A stretch of DNA of 48,466 nucleotides from an uncultured Bacteroidales bacterium (GTDB taxonomy: Bacteria > Bacteroidota > Bacteroidia > Bacteroidales > UBA932). The notes beneath the pieces are model-generated. The model was not told the DNA's origin. It did not search any database and saw nothing but the letters and a program-made list of their open reading frames with translations. Within the stretch, counting starts at the first letter, position 1. Each line of letters begins with the position of its first letter. Positions 33,855 through 41,497 of this stretch are shown one piece after another. Location: NCBI GenBank assembly GCA_902491795.1, contig CABUIX010000009.1, positions 1 to 48,466 on the forward strand, written 5' to 3'. Both the position numbers and the translations under genes were made by a program.

Positions 33855-34114
33855 AAAAGAGAATTATCATTGCGGCGGGAGCGGTGCTTCTTGCCGCATC
33901 TGCAGCGGTTGCGATCAGCACCGGAAAAACGGGGACAGCGGAGCAGATGCTGTTCGAGGCGAATGTTGAGGCGCTGTCAAAGATGGAAGAATCTGGAGGA
34001 CAAGAATGTTATAAAGAATTCAAATGTGACCCTGCTGAACAGGATGTCTACTGTGGTACCTGTGAAATATTACCGGGAAGAGGATCAAGGACAAGTAACT
34101 GTTACAAGCCATAA
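33851..34114 (+). CDS. NVEALA-type Cys-rich peptide 1
   Basis: 87 residues: a hydrophobic signal-like N-terminus (residues 4-22), then NVEAL at 38-42 (FEANVEALSK), the motif that names the Bacteroidales NVEALA family. The C-terminal half carries Cys 53, 59, 68, 71 and 84, with YCGTC at 67-71 followed by a PGR. It is probably exported; the family's function is, to my knowledge, unknown. The ATG at 33851 overlaps the thioredoxin-like stop; an ATG two codons upstream is possible. Peptide 2 follows after 4 nt. Confidence 0.82.
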   Translation: MKKRIIIAAGAVLLAASAAVAISTGKTGTAEQMLFEANVEALSKMEESGGQECYKEFKCDPAEQDVYCGTCEILPGRGSRTSNCYKP

Positions 34115-34118
34115 AAAT

Positions 34119-34385
34119 ATGTCTAAATCAAGAATTTATAGCATTATAGCATTATTGCTTCTGCTGATTGTAGCAGGTGGTTTGATGTACAAGAGTGTAA
34201 CTTGCAGAATTGATCCATTGTTGGTTGCCAATATTGAAGCTCTTGTGAGAAGCGAAGGCGACGGCCAGTATGTTGATTGTTATGAAAGGATAGTGTCAGA
34301 TCCTTCAGAGACTGTATTTTATTGTGGAACTTGTTCTGAAATACCCGGAAGATGGAAAAGTGGGATGAGTTTTTGTTTGGATTAA
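34119..34385 (+). CDS. NVEALA-type Cys-rich peptide 2
   Basis: 88 residues, a paralogue of the preceding peptide. A hydrophobic N-terminal helix (residues 6-22) is followed by NIEAL at 38-42, exactly where peptide 1 has NVEAL. Cys 54, 69, 72 and 86 match Cys 53, 68, 71 and 84 of peptide 1; the shared core is YCGTC, then PGR, then a final Cys. An extra Cys 29 lies near the helix. Its 3' end overlaps the propeller gene by 34 bp. The strong conservation of Cys spacing against a divergent background suggests a folded, disulfide- or thioether-bearing product. Confidence 0.78.
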   Translation: MSKSRIYSIIALLLLLIVAGGLMYKSVTCRIDPLLVANIEALVRSEGDGQYVDCYERIVSDPSETVFYCGTCSEIPGRWKSGMSFCLD

Positions 34386-35461
34386 GGAAATATGTCATAG
34401 CCGCCGTACTTGTATGCACGGTGGGTTTTATGATAGCCTCATGCGATCAGCCACGATGTTTTGCCTTCAGGGACGTGGTAAATGTGTCTGAATTCCCGGC
34501 AACGTATACCTTGGGCGCTCCAGAGTCTCTGCCCGTTGATGCGATTGGAATACAGGGCATCCATGTCTTCAATGACATCATCCTGCTTTCATGTGCCGAC
34601 CCTCGTGGCTGCCTGGCCGCTTTTGACAAGGACGGGAATCAGATTTCCGAACCTTTTCTCCGCACGGGAAGAGGTCCAGGAGAGGTCCTTTTCCGCCCGT
34701 ATATGTCATGGCTGAGTTTCAGCGAGGATCGTGGCAATAAGGATTGCGGACTTTATGATTTCAAGGGGAATTATCTTGAATATGACATTGCCGGAGCCTT
34801 GTCCCGTGAACCGGTTCCATATGAGTGCCTTGCGGATTCTCTTCCGACCGCGGCGGGTGCAAGGTATTTCTTGGTGACTGACAGTTCTCTGATCTGCAGG
34901 AGTGTAAACGGTACAGACGACGGATATCAGAGGTATCTTGTGGATTTTGACGGGAAAGAACAGGTAACTGATGCCATGTCCTTGCTGAACGCATTCCGCT
35001 CGGAAGACAAGAACGTTCTTGCAACCATCTTTGCCGTCAACCGGGAAAAAGGAATCGTGGCCGAGCTCGGCTCCCGCCTGAGTGTGATTCAACTGTACTC
35101 GCTGTCGGGTGATTTCTGCCGGACAGTCGCTGTTGGCTCCGGACTGGAAGATAAGGACAAGATCGGTGCCGTTGAGCAGGAGGATATGCCGAAGACGTAT
35201 TATGAAGCAAAAGCCTTCCGTGACTTTTTCGTGGGATTGTACCTCGGAACTACGGTCAGGGAATTGGATGAAGGTGAATATGCTCCGCCCGAGCTGCATT
35301 TTTTCAGCTGGGACGGAACACCTCTGCTGAGCATATCATTGCCGGTCCAGGCCTTGTTCTTCGACATTGACCTTGAAGACGGAAAGCTTTATATAGTCGA
35401 TGGCAACACCGAAAAAATATCAAGGTATGACGTGTCACACATAATCGATTCGCTCGGATGA
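34352..35461 (+). CDS. 6-bladed beta-propeller lipoprotein (BF3164-like)
   Basis: 369 residues with a signal peptide and lipobox FMIASC (Cys 31). Repeated beta-strand units follow, including AFDKDGNQISEPFLRTGRGPGEV (near 92) and a C-terminal blade (FFSWDGTPLLSISLP, then DIDLEDGKLYIVDGNTEKIS). This resembles the BF3164/TolB-like 6-blade propeller family, regularly found beside NVEALA peptides in Bacteroidales. It is likely envelope- or surface-bound; ligand unknown. The start overlaps NVEALA-type peptide 2 by 34 bp, and its stop overlaps the next propeller gene by 4 bp. Confidence 0.8.
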   Translation: MEKWDEFLFGLRKYVIAAVLVCTVGFMIASCDQPRCFAFRDVVNVSEFPATYTLGAPESLPVDAIGIQGIHVFNDIILLSCADPRGCLAAFDKDGNQISEPFLRTGRGPGEVLFRPYMSWLSFSEDRGNKDCGLYDFKGNYLEYDIAGALSREPVPYECLADSLPTAAGARYFLVTDSSLICRSVNGTDDGYQRYLVDFDGKEQVTDAMSLLNAFRSEDKNVLATIFAVNREKGIVAELGSRLSVIQLYSLSGDFCRTVAVGSGLEDKDKIGAVEQEDMPKTYYEAKAFRDFFVGLYLGTTVRELDEGEYAPPELHFFSWDGTPLLSISLPVQALFFDIDLEDGKLYIVDGNTEKISRYDVSHIIDSLG

Positions 35462-36553
35462 CATTACTTTCTCTGAAAATATTAGAAAGGCCCTTGTTGC
35501 TTGTCCTGCCCGTGCTGTCAATGATTGTCTCCTGCGGACGGACAAATTTCATTGAAGGCGTTCCCGTAAGGCTGGTCAAGGCGGAGAAAACCTTGGATCT
35601 TGCTTGCGATTCTTCTTTCACCGGCACTTTCTCCGAGTGTCTCCAATGCGTCGATTTGAGCGTTGAGAGCGATTCTGTCCTTGTATTAAGAGAAATGGAG
35701 AATTCCAGCCGTGACTTCCTATATTTCAAATGCTGGTCATTGTCGGACTATTCGTATTTGGGCGCGTTCGTACACCGTGGCAGAGGCCCTGGAGAAGTGC
35801 TTATGCCTAATTTCGCCGGTAGCTTCCTTTCGGATGAAACCGGCGGGGAATTAAGCTGCATTGCGGACATAAGCCTTAGCAAGCTGTTCTCCGTTGATTA
35901 TCCCTTGTCTATCAGCTCTGGAGAAACGCAAAGTTCGCTGATGTGCACATTGCCTGAGCAAACCTTGTATGCGCGTCCGCTTGACGGTAATGTCATGTAT
36001 GTTGAGTATATCGACAATGACATTCTCAGGTGCCGTATTATGGACATGAACGGCAGCATCCTCAATGATTATGACATCTATGGGAGATTCTCTGCTTTGT
36101 CATGTGTTTACCAGTTGAGCCATGTACTTCTTGTGAATCGGGCGAAAGGCCTTGCCGCTTCCGTGATGATGAGTCTGCCTCAAAATGAATATCCTGAATC
36201 TTGAAAGCGGAGATGTCTCTTCGTTCGCAGTCGATAGGGAGTTTGGAAACTGGCGTAAAATCATTCGGCCGCAGCACCCTGATGAAATTATGAAAAGTAT
36301 TGAGTACTATCAGAGTGCAGATGCCTCCGATGACTATATATTTGCTGTCTATGCGGGAATGCCTATACGGGAACTTGGAAACAGGAAAGATACTCATCTT
36401 CACATATATGACTGGAGCGGCCGTCTCTTGTACGACGTTACGCTTCCGGAAGTTTTGCATTCCATTGCGTTTGATGCAAATGCTGAAATGTTGTACGGAC
36501 TCAACCGTGACGAGAATCGGATCTACCGCTACGACCTGTCGGGGCTTATATAG
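35458..36553 (+). pseudogene. Second propeller lipoprotein, frameshifted in an A4 run
   Basis: Frame one (35458-36204, 248 residues) has a signal peptide, lipobox SMIVSC (Cys 26) and the family motif FVHRGRGPGEVLMPN. It stops at 36204. A second frame (to 36553) continues with MNILNLESGDVSSFAVD and the C-terminal propeller blade IYDWSGRLLYDVTLP, which aligns with the end of the neighbouring propeller. The switch fits one extra A in CAAAATG (36181-36187); read with three As, the product is about 365 residues, close to the 369 of its neighbour. It could be a true pseudogene, a phase-variable gene, a slippage site or a sequencing error. Confidence 0.8.
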
Positions 36554-36752
36554 CGGCATGAGCAATTGTTGTCATGATGCACTGCCGGCCTCATTAAGGT
36601 CCTGTCATAGCGGTATGGTCTGATCAGCCGGGCCTGACGTGCAATTCTTGATTGGGGGAAGGTCCTGTATGTGAAGTCTGATGTGCAGAGCTTATTGGCA
36701 AGGTTTGGCGTGTAAGGTCTGTCAGGAAAATCTGACTTTTCCTGATGTCGGA

Positions 36753-36907
36753 GTTCCTGCAATTCACCTGTCGCACCGAAGTGCCCTGGAAGCGCGTGGG
36801 AGAGGGGTGATTGCGACAGGTCTCACAAAAATGGCGCGACCTGTCGCAGCAGCATGCCCTGCAGACCCCTGGGAGGCCGGTCGGTGCGACAGGTGAATTG
36901 CAGGAAC
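36753..36907. repeat. Four-arm structured repeat, copy C
   Basis: The best-preserved copy. Its ends form a perfect 26-bp inverted repeat (36753-36778 with 36882-36907). Arms: CCTGTCGCA (36767-36775), TGCGACAGG (36812-36820), CCTGTCGCA (36840-36848), TGCGACAGG (36885-36893). The inner pair makes an 11-bp stem (36812-36822 with 36838-36848). It can fold either as one long nested hairpin (arms 1-4 and 2-3) or as two hairpins (1-2 and 3-4). Confidence 0.92.
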
Positions 36908-37062
36908 TTTGCTTCGGATTGGCAAGCCGGTGAACAGGTGGTGTGGATGAGCGGATAAGTAGTGGTACCGGTCTCTGCCGTTGCCGCTGCCTTTGCTCCG
37001 GTCCGGGATACCAGGCTCCGGTTCATAATACCAAGAATCAGTGCAAAAGAATGCAAAAGAAT

Positions 37063-37097
37063 AACCGGGATGCCGAACATTGGTCGGTATCCCGGTT
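37063..37097 (-). terminator. Terminator of the lplA-aldolase operon
   Basis: AACCGGGAT plus CCGA pairs with TCGG plus ATCCCGGTT, with one G-T pair between, around a 7-nt loop. On the minus strand ATTCTTTTGC follows. It is 75 nt beyond the aldolase stop. Confidence 0.65.
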
Positions 37098-37171
37098 TCT
37101 TGCGGATGGCTACCTTAGCACGAACTCAACACTGCCGCGAGAGTTTGCCGCGTGCGCCAGCAGACTAAAGA

Positions 37172-38476
37172 CTAGTTCTCCCCTACATGGAAGGCGACGC
37201 GGAGATCCTCAACCTCCTTGTCGGTGATGGGGTGGAGTTTTCCGATGGGCGTTGCAAGCACGAGCGACTTGGCACTGAACTCGGCTACCTCAAGACGGTC
37301 GAACGCATTGAGCAGGGAGTCTGAAGCCACAACGATGGAGTCGTTGGCAAGCATTGCGCAAGGACGGTCCTTGAGCGCCTCAGCCACTTTTGCAGGCTCT
37401 GTATATTGTGAGCCGAAGGGGAACTTGGGCACGTCCTGGAGGAATATCCAGCTCTCAGGAATCGTGCGCACGTTGAATACGGCATCCGTCGTGCAGAATC
37501 CCATGAGTGCGGGGCACTGGGTCAGGATGATTGCTTTCACCTTCGGGTTGCGGCGGTAGATCTCGAAGTGGAGTGCTGTAGCGCGGCTCGGCCTCTTGCC
37601 AGCCTCTGCCATGCCGTCCTTGATCTGGACGATGTCCTCCTCATCGATGTCCCAGCGCTGGATTCCCGTCGGGGTGATCAGGAAGTCATTGTCGCGCCAG
37701 CGCATTGACACGGTTCCGTAGGAACTGCTCATGAGCTTCTGGTCGCAGGCCCTGCGTACGATCTTGCATATTTCGCTGCGGATTGCCCTCTCGTCTGAGG
37801 GATGCTGCACGTCCATGAAATGCTGTACGTTGGTCTGGTGGCTTTCGTGCATCTGGATCTGCTCTTCGGTCAGATATTTGGGCTCACCGAGGTTCTTCGC
37901 GTTGAGGATGGTGCGTGCGCAGAGCTCGAGGGTCTCGAACCTCTGGTATGCGTCACCGATGTCTTCTCCGCAGAGCACGACTCCGTGGTTCTCCATGATT
38001 ACTGCCTTGTATTCGGGATTCTTCTCGAACTCGGCGGCAATGCTCTTTCCGAGGGCCTCGCTTCCCGGAACATCATATTTCGCGAATCCGATGGGGCCGC
38101 AGACATTGCGGGCCTGGGGGATGATGCTGGTGTCGGGAATCTGGTGAATTACGCTGAAGGTCACGAGTCCGGGAGGGTGAGCGTGGATGACCGCCTTCAT
38201 CTTGGGGCGTATCTTGTAGATTGCCTTGTGGAAAGGATACTCTGATGAAGGACGGTGGCGTCCCACGATGGTGCCGTCAGCCTTCACGCACATGATGTCG
38301 GCAGGCGTCAGTGATCCCTTGTCGATTCCGGCAGGAGTGATCCACATGTCGCCATTCTCGTCCATGATGGACAAGTTGCCGCCCGAAGTGGTCGTCAGAC
38401 CGCTGCGGTAGATGCGCCCGATGATCAGCGCAAGCTGCTCGGCGGGATGCATCAGTTTTGTGTTCAGTTGCTTCAT
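37172..38476 (-). CDS. Tandem class II aldolase/adducin-like protein
   Basis: 434 residues made of two aldolase/adducin domains. The first (residues 1-210) has a full active site: SGGNLSIMD, the zinc ligands in VIHAHPPG, and ENHGVVLCGED. The second (about 240-420) keeps the scaffold (SSYGTVSMRWRDNDFLITPT and RPSRATALHFEIYRRNPKVK) but has TQCPALMGF where HxHPP is expected and LANDSIVVAS where the later His should be. Such enzymes cleave or epimerise sugar phosphates such as fuculose or ribulose phosphate; substrate unknown. It lies 6 nt after the lipoate ligase gene. Confidence 0.85.
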   Translation of the reverse strand: MKQLNTKLMHPAEQLALIIGRIYRSGLTTTSGGNLSIMDENGDMWITPAGIDKGSLTPADIMCVKADGTIVGRHRPSSEYPFHKAIYKIRPKMKAVIHAHPPGLVTFSVIHQIPDTSIIPQARNVCGPIGFAKYDVPGSEALGKSIAAEFEKNPEYKAVIMENHGVVLCGEDIGDAYQRFETLELCARTILNAKNLGEPKYLTEEQIQMHESHQTNVQHFMDVQHPSDERAIRSEICKIVRRACDQKLMSSSYGTVSMRWRDNDFLITPTGIQRWDIDEEDIVQIKDGMAEAGKRPSRATALHFEIYRRNPKVKAIILTQCPALMGFCTTDAVFNVRTIPESWIFLQDVPKFPFGSQYTEPAKVAEALKDRPCAMLANDSIVVASDSLLNAFDRLEVAEFSAKSLVLATPIGKLHPITDKEVEDLRVAFHVGEN

Positions 38477-38482
38477 AAGAAT

Positions 38483-39424
38483 TTATCTTTGGTTTGTCAT
38501 CAAATCTGCAATTTCGGATGCCGTGGTTCCGGAGAAGACGCTCTGGACATCGAGTATCGCTTCCCTGTCGAATCTTATGCCCTTCAGGCGTTCCGACAGA
38601 CTGTCCGCGGGCAGGCCTCCCACAAAGTCTCCGCTGAAGTTGAGGTCCGTTATGCGCCCCTGTTCGAGAGCTATTCCTGCTTCCACGGTCCCGCACGGCA
38701 GTTTGGCCTTGCGCACGAAGCTGGCCTCTTTCGAATGCCCGTAGATCCACTCCCAGGTTGCGAACTTCTCCTCGGCGAGCTTCCTGGCTTCAGCGGCGGC
38801 AGTCTCCCCGATGCCGGCCTCGTAATCACCTGCGGCAAGCATTTCCTGCAGCGCATCGCGGAACTCCGTGATCGAAGTGAACTGCGGAAGGTATTCCTTG
38901 AGGTTTGCAACCCTGCTGTGAACAGAGGCTATTCCCTTGGCCTCAAGCTTGGATCCGCTGACATTCAGAGCCTGCGTAAGGGTGTCGATGTCCACATCGA
39001 ACATCAGGGTCCCATGGACCAGCTCCCTGTCGTGCCATACCCTGCGGGCATAGCCGGAAACCTTCTTCCCGTTCACGTATATATCGTTCCTCCCGGTAAG
39101 CTCGGCATTGACTCCCATCCTCCTGAGGGCCTCTACGATGGGCTCCGGGCTCACGGATTTGCCTACGAAACTGTAGTTGAGGTTCTGCAGGTCGTGGTAG
39201 ACAGCTCCTCCGCCTGTAACCCTGCGTGCCAGCAGGATGCCGCGGGAATTGATGTAGTCAAGGTTGACTTCGCCGTAGGCGTTCTGGTTCAGGCCTATTA
39301 TGACGGACGGACGGTTCCTCCAGAGGTAGAAGACAGGTTCCTGCGCATCGTACTGCTGAAGACAGTATTCGTCGAACGCCATGTTGAAGTACGGGTCGGT
39401 AGACTTATTGATGAGGAACTTCAT
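38483..39424 (-). CDS. lplA: Lipoate--protein ligase
   Basis: 313 residues of the biotin/lipoate ligase fold. LplA activates free lipoate and attaches it to E2 and GcvH domains. Motifs: YLWRNRPSVIIGLNQNA, the RRVTGGGAVYHDLQNLNYS signature near residue 67, and NGKKVSGYARR with the lysine-containing loop. The C-terminal accessory domain is shortened but present. It is upstream of the aldolase gene in the same operon and divergent from the DUF4954 gene. Confidence 0.92.
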   Translation of the reverse strand: MKFLINKSTDPYFNMAFDEYCLQQYDAQEPVFYLWRNRPSVIIGLNQNAYGEVNLDYINSRGILLARRVTGGGAVYHDLQNLNYSFVGKSVSPEPIVEALRRMGVNAELTGRNDIYVNGKKVSGYARRVWHDRELVHGTLMFDVDIDTLTQALNVSGSKLEAKGIASVHSRVANLKEYLPQFTSITEFRDALQEMLAAGDYEAGIGETAAAEARKLAEEKFATWEWIYGHSKEASFVRKAKLPCGTVEAGIALEQGRITDLNFSGDFVGGLPADSLSERLKGIRFDREAILDVQSVFSGTTASEIADLMTNQR

Positions 39425-39448
39425 TCAAGCATCTTCTGAAATCGAGGA

Positions 39449-39456
39449 CAAATATA
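39449..39456 (-). promoter_or_regulatory. Bacteroidota -7 promoter element for lplA
   Basis: TATATTTG on the minus strand, 24 nt before ATG 39424. No clear -33 partner. Confidence 0.45.
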
Positions 39457-39477
39457 AGAAGTTGTTTTAAATTTCGC

Positions 39478-39485
39478 TATTTTTG
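39478..39485 (+). promoter_or_regulatory. Bacteroidota -7 promoter element for the DUF4954 gene
   Basis: TATTTTTG ends 62 nt before ATG 39548 and is divergent from the lplA element. Confidence 0.4.
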
Positions 39486-39547
39486 TTACTGTCCGTCAGC
39501 CTGGAAAGCTTTTTGGCGGGCTTCAAACCGAAAAACCGAAGGAGAAT

Positions 39548-41497
39548 ATGGCGGAGCAAATCTGGAGAAGACTGACGGACCGGGAACGGGAGTCCCTGGT
39601 CGCGGCCGGCAATGTCGCGGACGACTGGAACAGCGTGCTCGTGTCTGAATGTTTCGATCCCTCCCTGCTGTCCGCCAACCGCTTTTCCGGAGAATGCCGC
39701 CTTGCCGTTTCGGGGCGGGGTGAGGTGGTTCGGGGCAATCTGCGCCTTCCTGTGGGAATCAGCAATTCCCGCCTGCAGGACTGCACTGTAGGTAAAGGCT
39801 GCGCGGTCCATGATGTCCGCTTCCTTTCGGGATATGAGATCGGAGAGAACTGCCTGCTTTTCAACATCGGCCAGATGACATCCTGCGGTGAATTCCCGGG
39901 GCCGGTGGTGGAGGTGATGAACGAGAAAGGGACCCGCAGGGTAGCGGCGTTTCCCGGAATGACCTGCTCCGATGCCTATCTGATGGCAAAATATGCCGAC
40001 GACTCAGATTTGCAGAGGCTTCTTGCGGAATTCTCCGCTGCAGTCCGGCTCCGGCCTGCGGTAGGGGCGGGGAGCATGATAGCCAACGTTCCGTATATCG
40101 ACAGCCTGCGGTGCGGAGAGTGCTGCAGCATAGACTGTGCAGTGCTGCTGGAGTCCCTATGTCTGTGCTCGACGGAAGAGGAGCCGGTCTTCATAAGCGG
40201 CAACAGTGTCCTTAGGGACGGAATCGTGGGGGCAGGAAGCAGGATTGACGGGTGCATCGCAGAACACTTCTCCGTCGGCGTAAACTGCAGGCTTTCCGGG
40301 GGCGTGCGGTTCTTCAATTCGGTGCTGGGCGACAACAGCACCGCTTCCTGCTGCGAGATGGTCAGCAACCTGATCTTCCCGGCTCATGAACAGCACCACA
40401 ACAATTCTTTCCTGATAGCCTCATGCATCGGGGGACAGAGCAACGTTGCCGCCGGGGCCACGATAGGTTCGAATCACAACGGCCGCACTGCCGACGGTGA
40501 ACTTCGCGCCGGGCGCGGCTTCTGGCCGGGATTGTGCGTCTCGCTGAAACATTCCTCGAACTTTGCCTGCAGTGTAATGATCGCGAAGGGGTCGTATCCT
40601 GCCGAGCTGGACATCAGGCTGCCGTTCAGCCTCGTGAGCAACAACGTGCATGACGGGAGGCTCGAGGTGATTCCTGCCTTTGCATGGATGTACAACATGT
40701 ATGCGCTCGTCAGGAACAACTCCAAGTATCAGGCGCGCGACCGCAGGAAAGACAGACGCCAGAATATCGAGTTTGACGCATTCGCGCCCGACAGCATGCA
40801 GGAGGTCCTGGATGCCATCCGTCTCCTGGAGCAATGGGCGGAAGAGTTCAGAGGATGGAAACCGGACATGCCTTTCCCCGAAGAAATCGTACTTCCCGGA
40901 GGCAAGATTGAAAAAAGCCGCCGACCTGCCGTGATATTGAAGGCCGCGAGGGCCAGGGAGTCCTATAGGGAGATGCTTCTGCATTATGCCGCAAAGAATC
41001 TGCTTGCGCATTATTCGGAGAATGGAGCGATGCCTGATTTTGGGGATTTGGATCCTGTACCCGGCAGATGGATCAATCTCGGCGGGCAGATTGTTCCGGA
41101 GCGGGATGTGGACTGTCTGCGTGATGATGTGCGGTCAGGCAAGCTGAACTCCTGGAAAGAGGTCCATTCCCGTCTGGACAGCCTCTGGCTGGCTTATCCG
41201 GGAGATAAATTGAATCATGCCGCCAGCCTGCTCCGTGCGGCTTTCGGGTGGATTCCTGACAGGCGGGGGATATCGGAGCTGCTCTGCGAAGAAAGGAGGA
41301 TTCTTGAACTGATTTCCGCAAGGGCGCGGCAGAGCCGGGAAAAGGATTTTCTCGATCCGTTCAGGGCCGTCACTTACCGCTGTCCGGAAGAAATGATGGC
41401 CGTGGCCGGCAATGTCGGGGACGATGCATCCCTCAAGAGCCTCCGCTCCGGGGTGTCTGTACTTTTGCGCTGCATATCCGATTATCTGGAGCAGTAG
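39548..41497 (+). CDS. DUF4954 family protein with left-handed beta-helix
   Basis: 649 residues, no signal peptide. The middle (about residues 70-340) has hexapeptide-like turns of the kind that form a left-handed beta-helix, for example VGKGCAVHDVRF, IGENCLLFNIG and AGATIGSNHNGR. The C-terminal 250 residues are helical. The family is found mainly in Bacteroidota; its role is not established, though the fold suggests a sugar or nucleotide-sugar acyl- or nucleotidyl-transferase-like activity. SIGSNHNGR-like His/Asn residues could be catalytic, which is inference. The 3' end overlaps the YqiA-like gene by 16 bp. Confidence 0.78.
   Translation: MAEQIWRRLTDRERESLVAAGNVADDWNSVLVSECFDPSLLSANRFSGECRLAVSGRGEVVRGNLRLPVGISNSRLQDCTVGKGCAVHDVRFLSGYEIGENCLLFNIGQMTSCGEFPGPVVEVMNEKGTRRVAAFPGMTCSDAYLMAKYADDSDLQRLLAEFSAAVRLRPAVGAGSMIANVPYIDSLRCGECCSIDCAVLLESLCLCSTEEEPVFISGNSVLRDGIVGAGSRIDGCIAEHFSVGVNCRLSGGVRFFNSVLGDNSTASCCEMVSNLIFPAHEQHHNNSFLIASCIGGQSNVAAGATIGSNHNGRTADGELRAGRGFWPGLCVSLKHSSNFACSVMIAKGSYPAELDIRLPFSLVSNNVHDGRLEVIPAFAWMYNMYALVRNNSKYQARDRRKDRRQNIEFDAFAPDSMQEVLDAIRLLEQWAEEFRGWKPDMPFPEEIVLPGGKIEKSRRPAVILKAARARESYREMLLHYAAKNLLAHYSENGAMPDFGDLDPVPGRWINLGGQIVPERDVDCLRDDVRSGKLNSWKEVHSRLDSLWLAYPGDKLNHAASLLRAAFGWIPDRRGISELLCEERRILELISARARQSREKDFLDPFRAVTYRCPEEMMAVAGNVGDDASLKSLRSGVSVLLRCISDYLEQ

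Larger units (their letters stand above)
36554..37171. other. Gene-free region after the NVEALA-type operon
   Basis: 618 bp without a credible gene. It holds structured repeat copy C (36753-36907), its 20-bp shared right flank (to 36927) and a minus-strand terminator for the aldolase operon (37063-37097). No clear terminator for the plus-strand operon was seen unless the repeat's own hairpins serve as one. Confidence 0.6.

Noticed and set aside
32694..36907. A CRISPR-like array, because of repeated short units.
   Set aside because: Units alternate in orientation within 155-bp elements, there are no regular spacers and no cas genes.
32694..36907. An invertible phase-variation promoter of the Bacteroides type.
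   Set aside because: The ends are inverted repeats, but no TAnnTTTG lies inside and no recombinase gene is nearby; kept only as an untested possibility.
38447..39439. A 330-residue plus-strand open frame opposite lplA.
   Set aside because: Antisense to a clear lipoate ligase; no domain and no own promoter.
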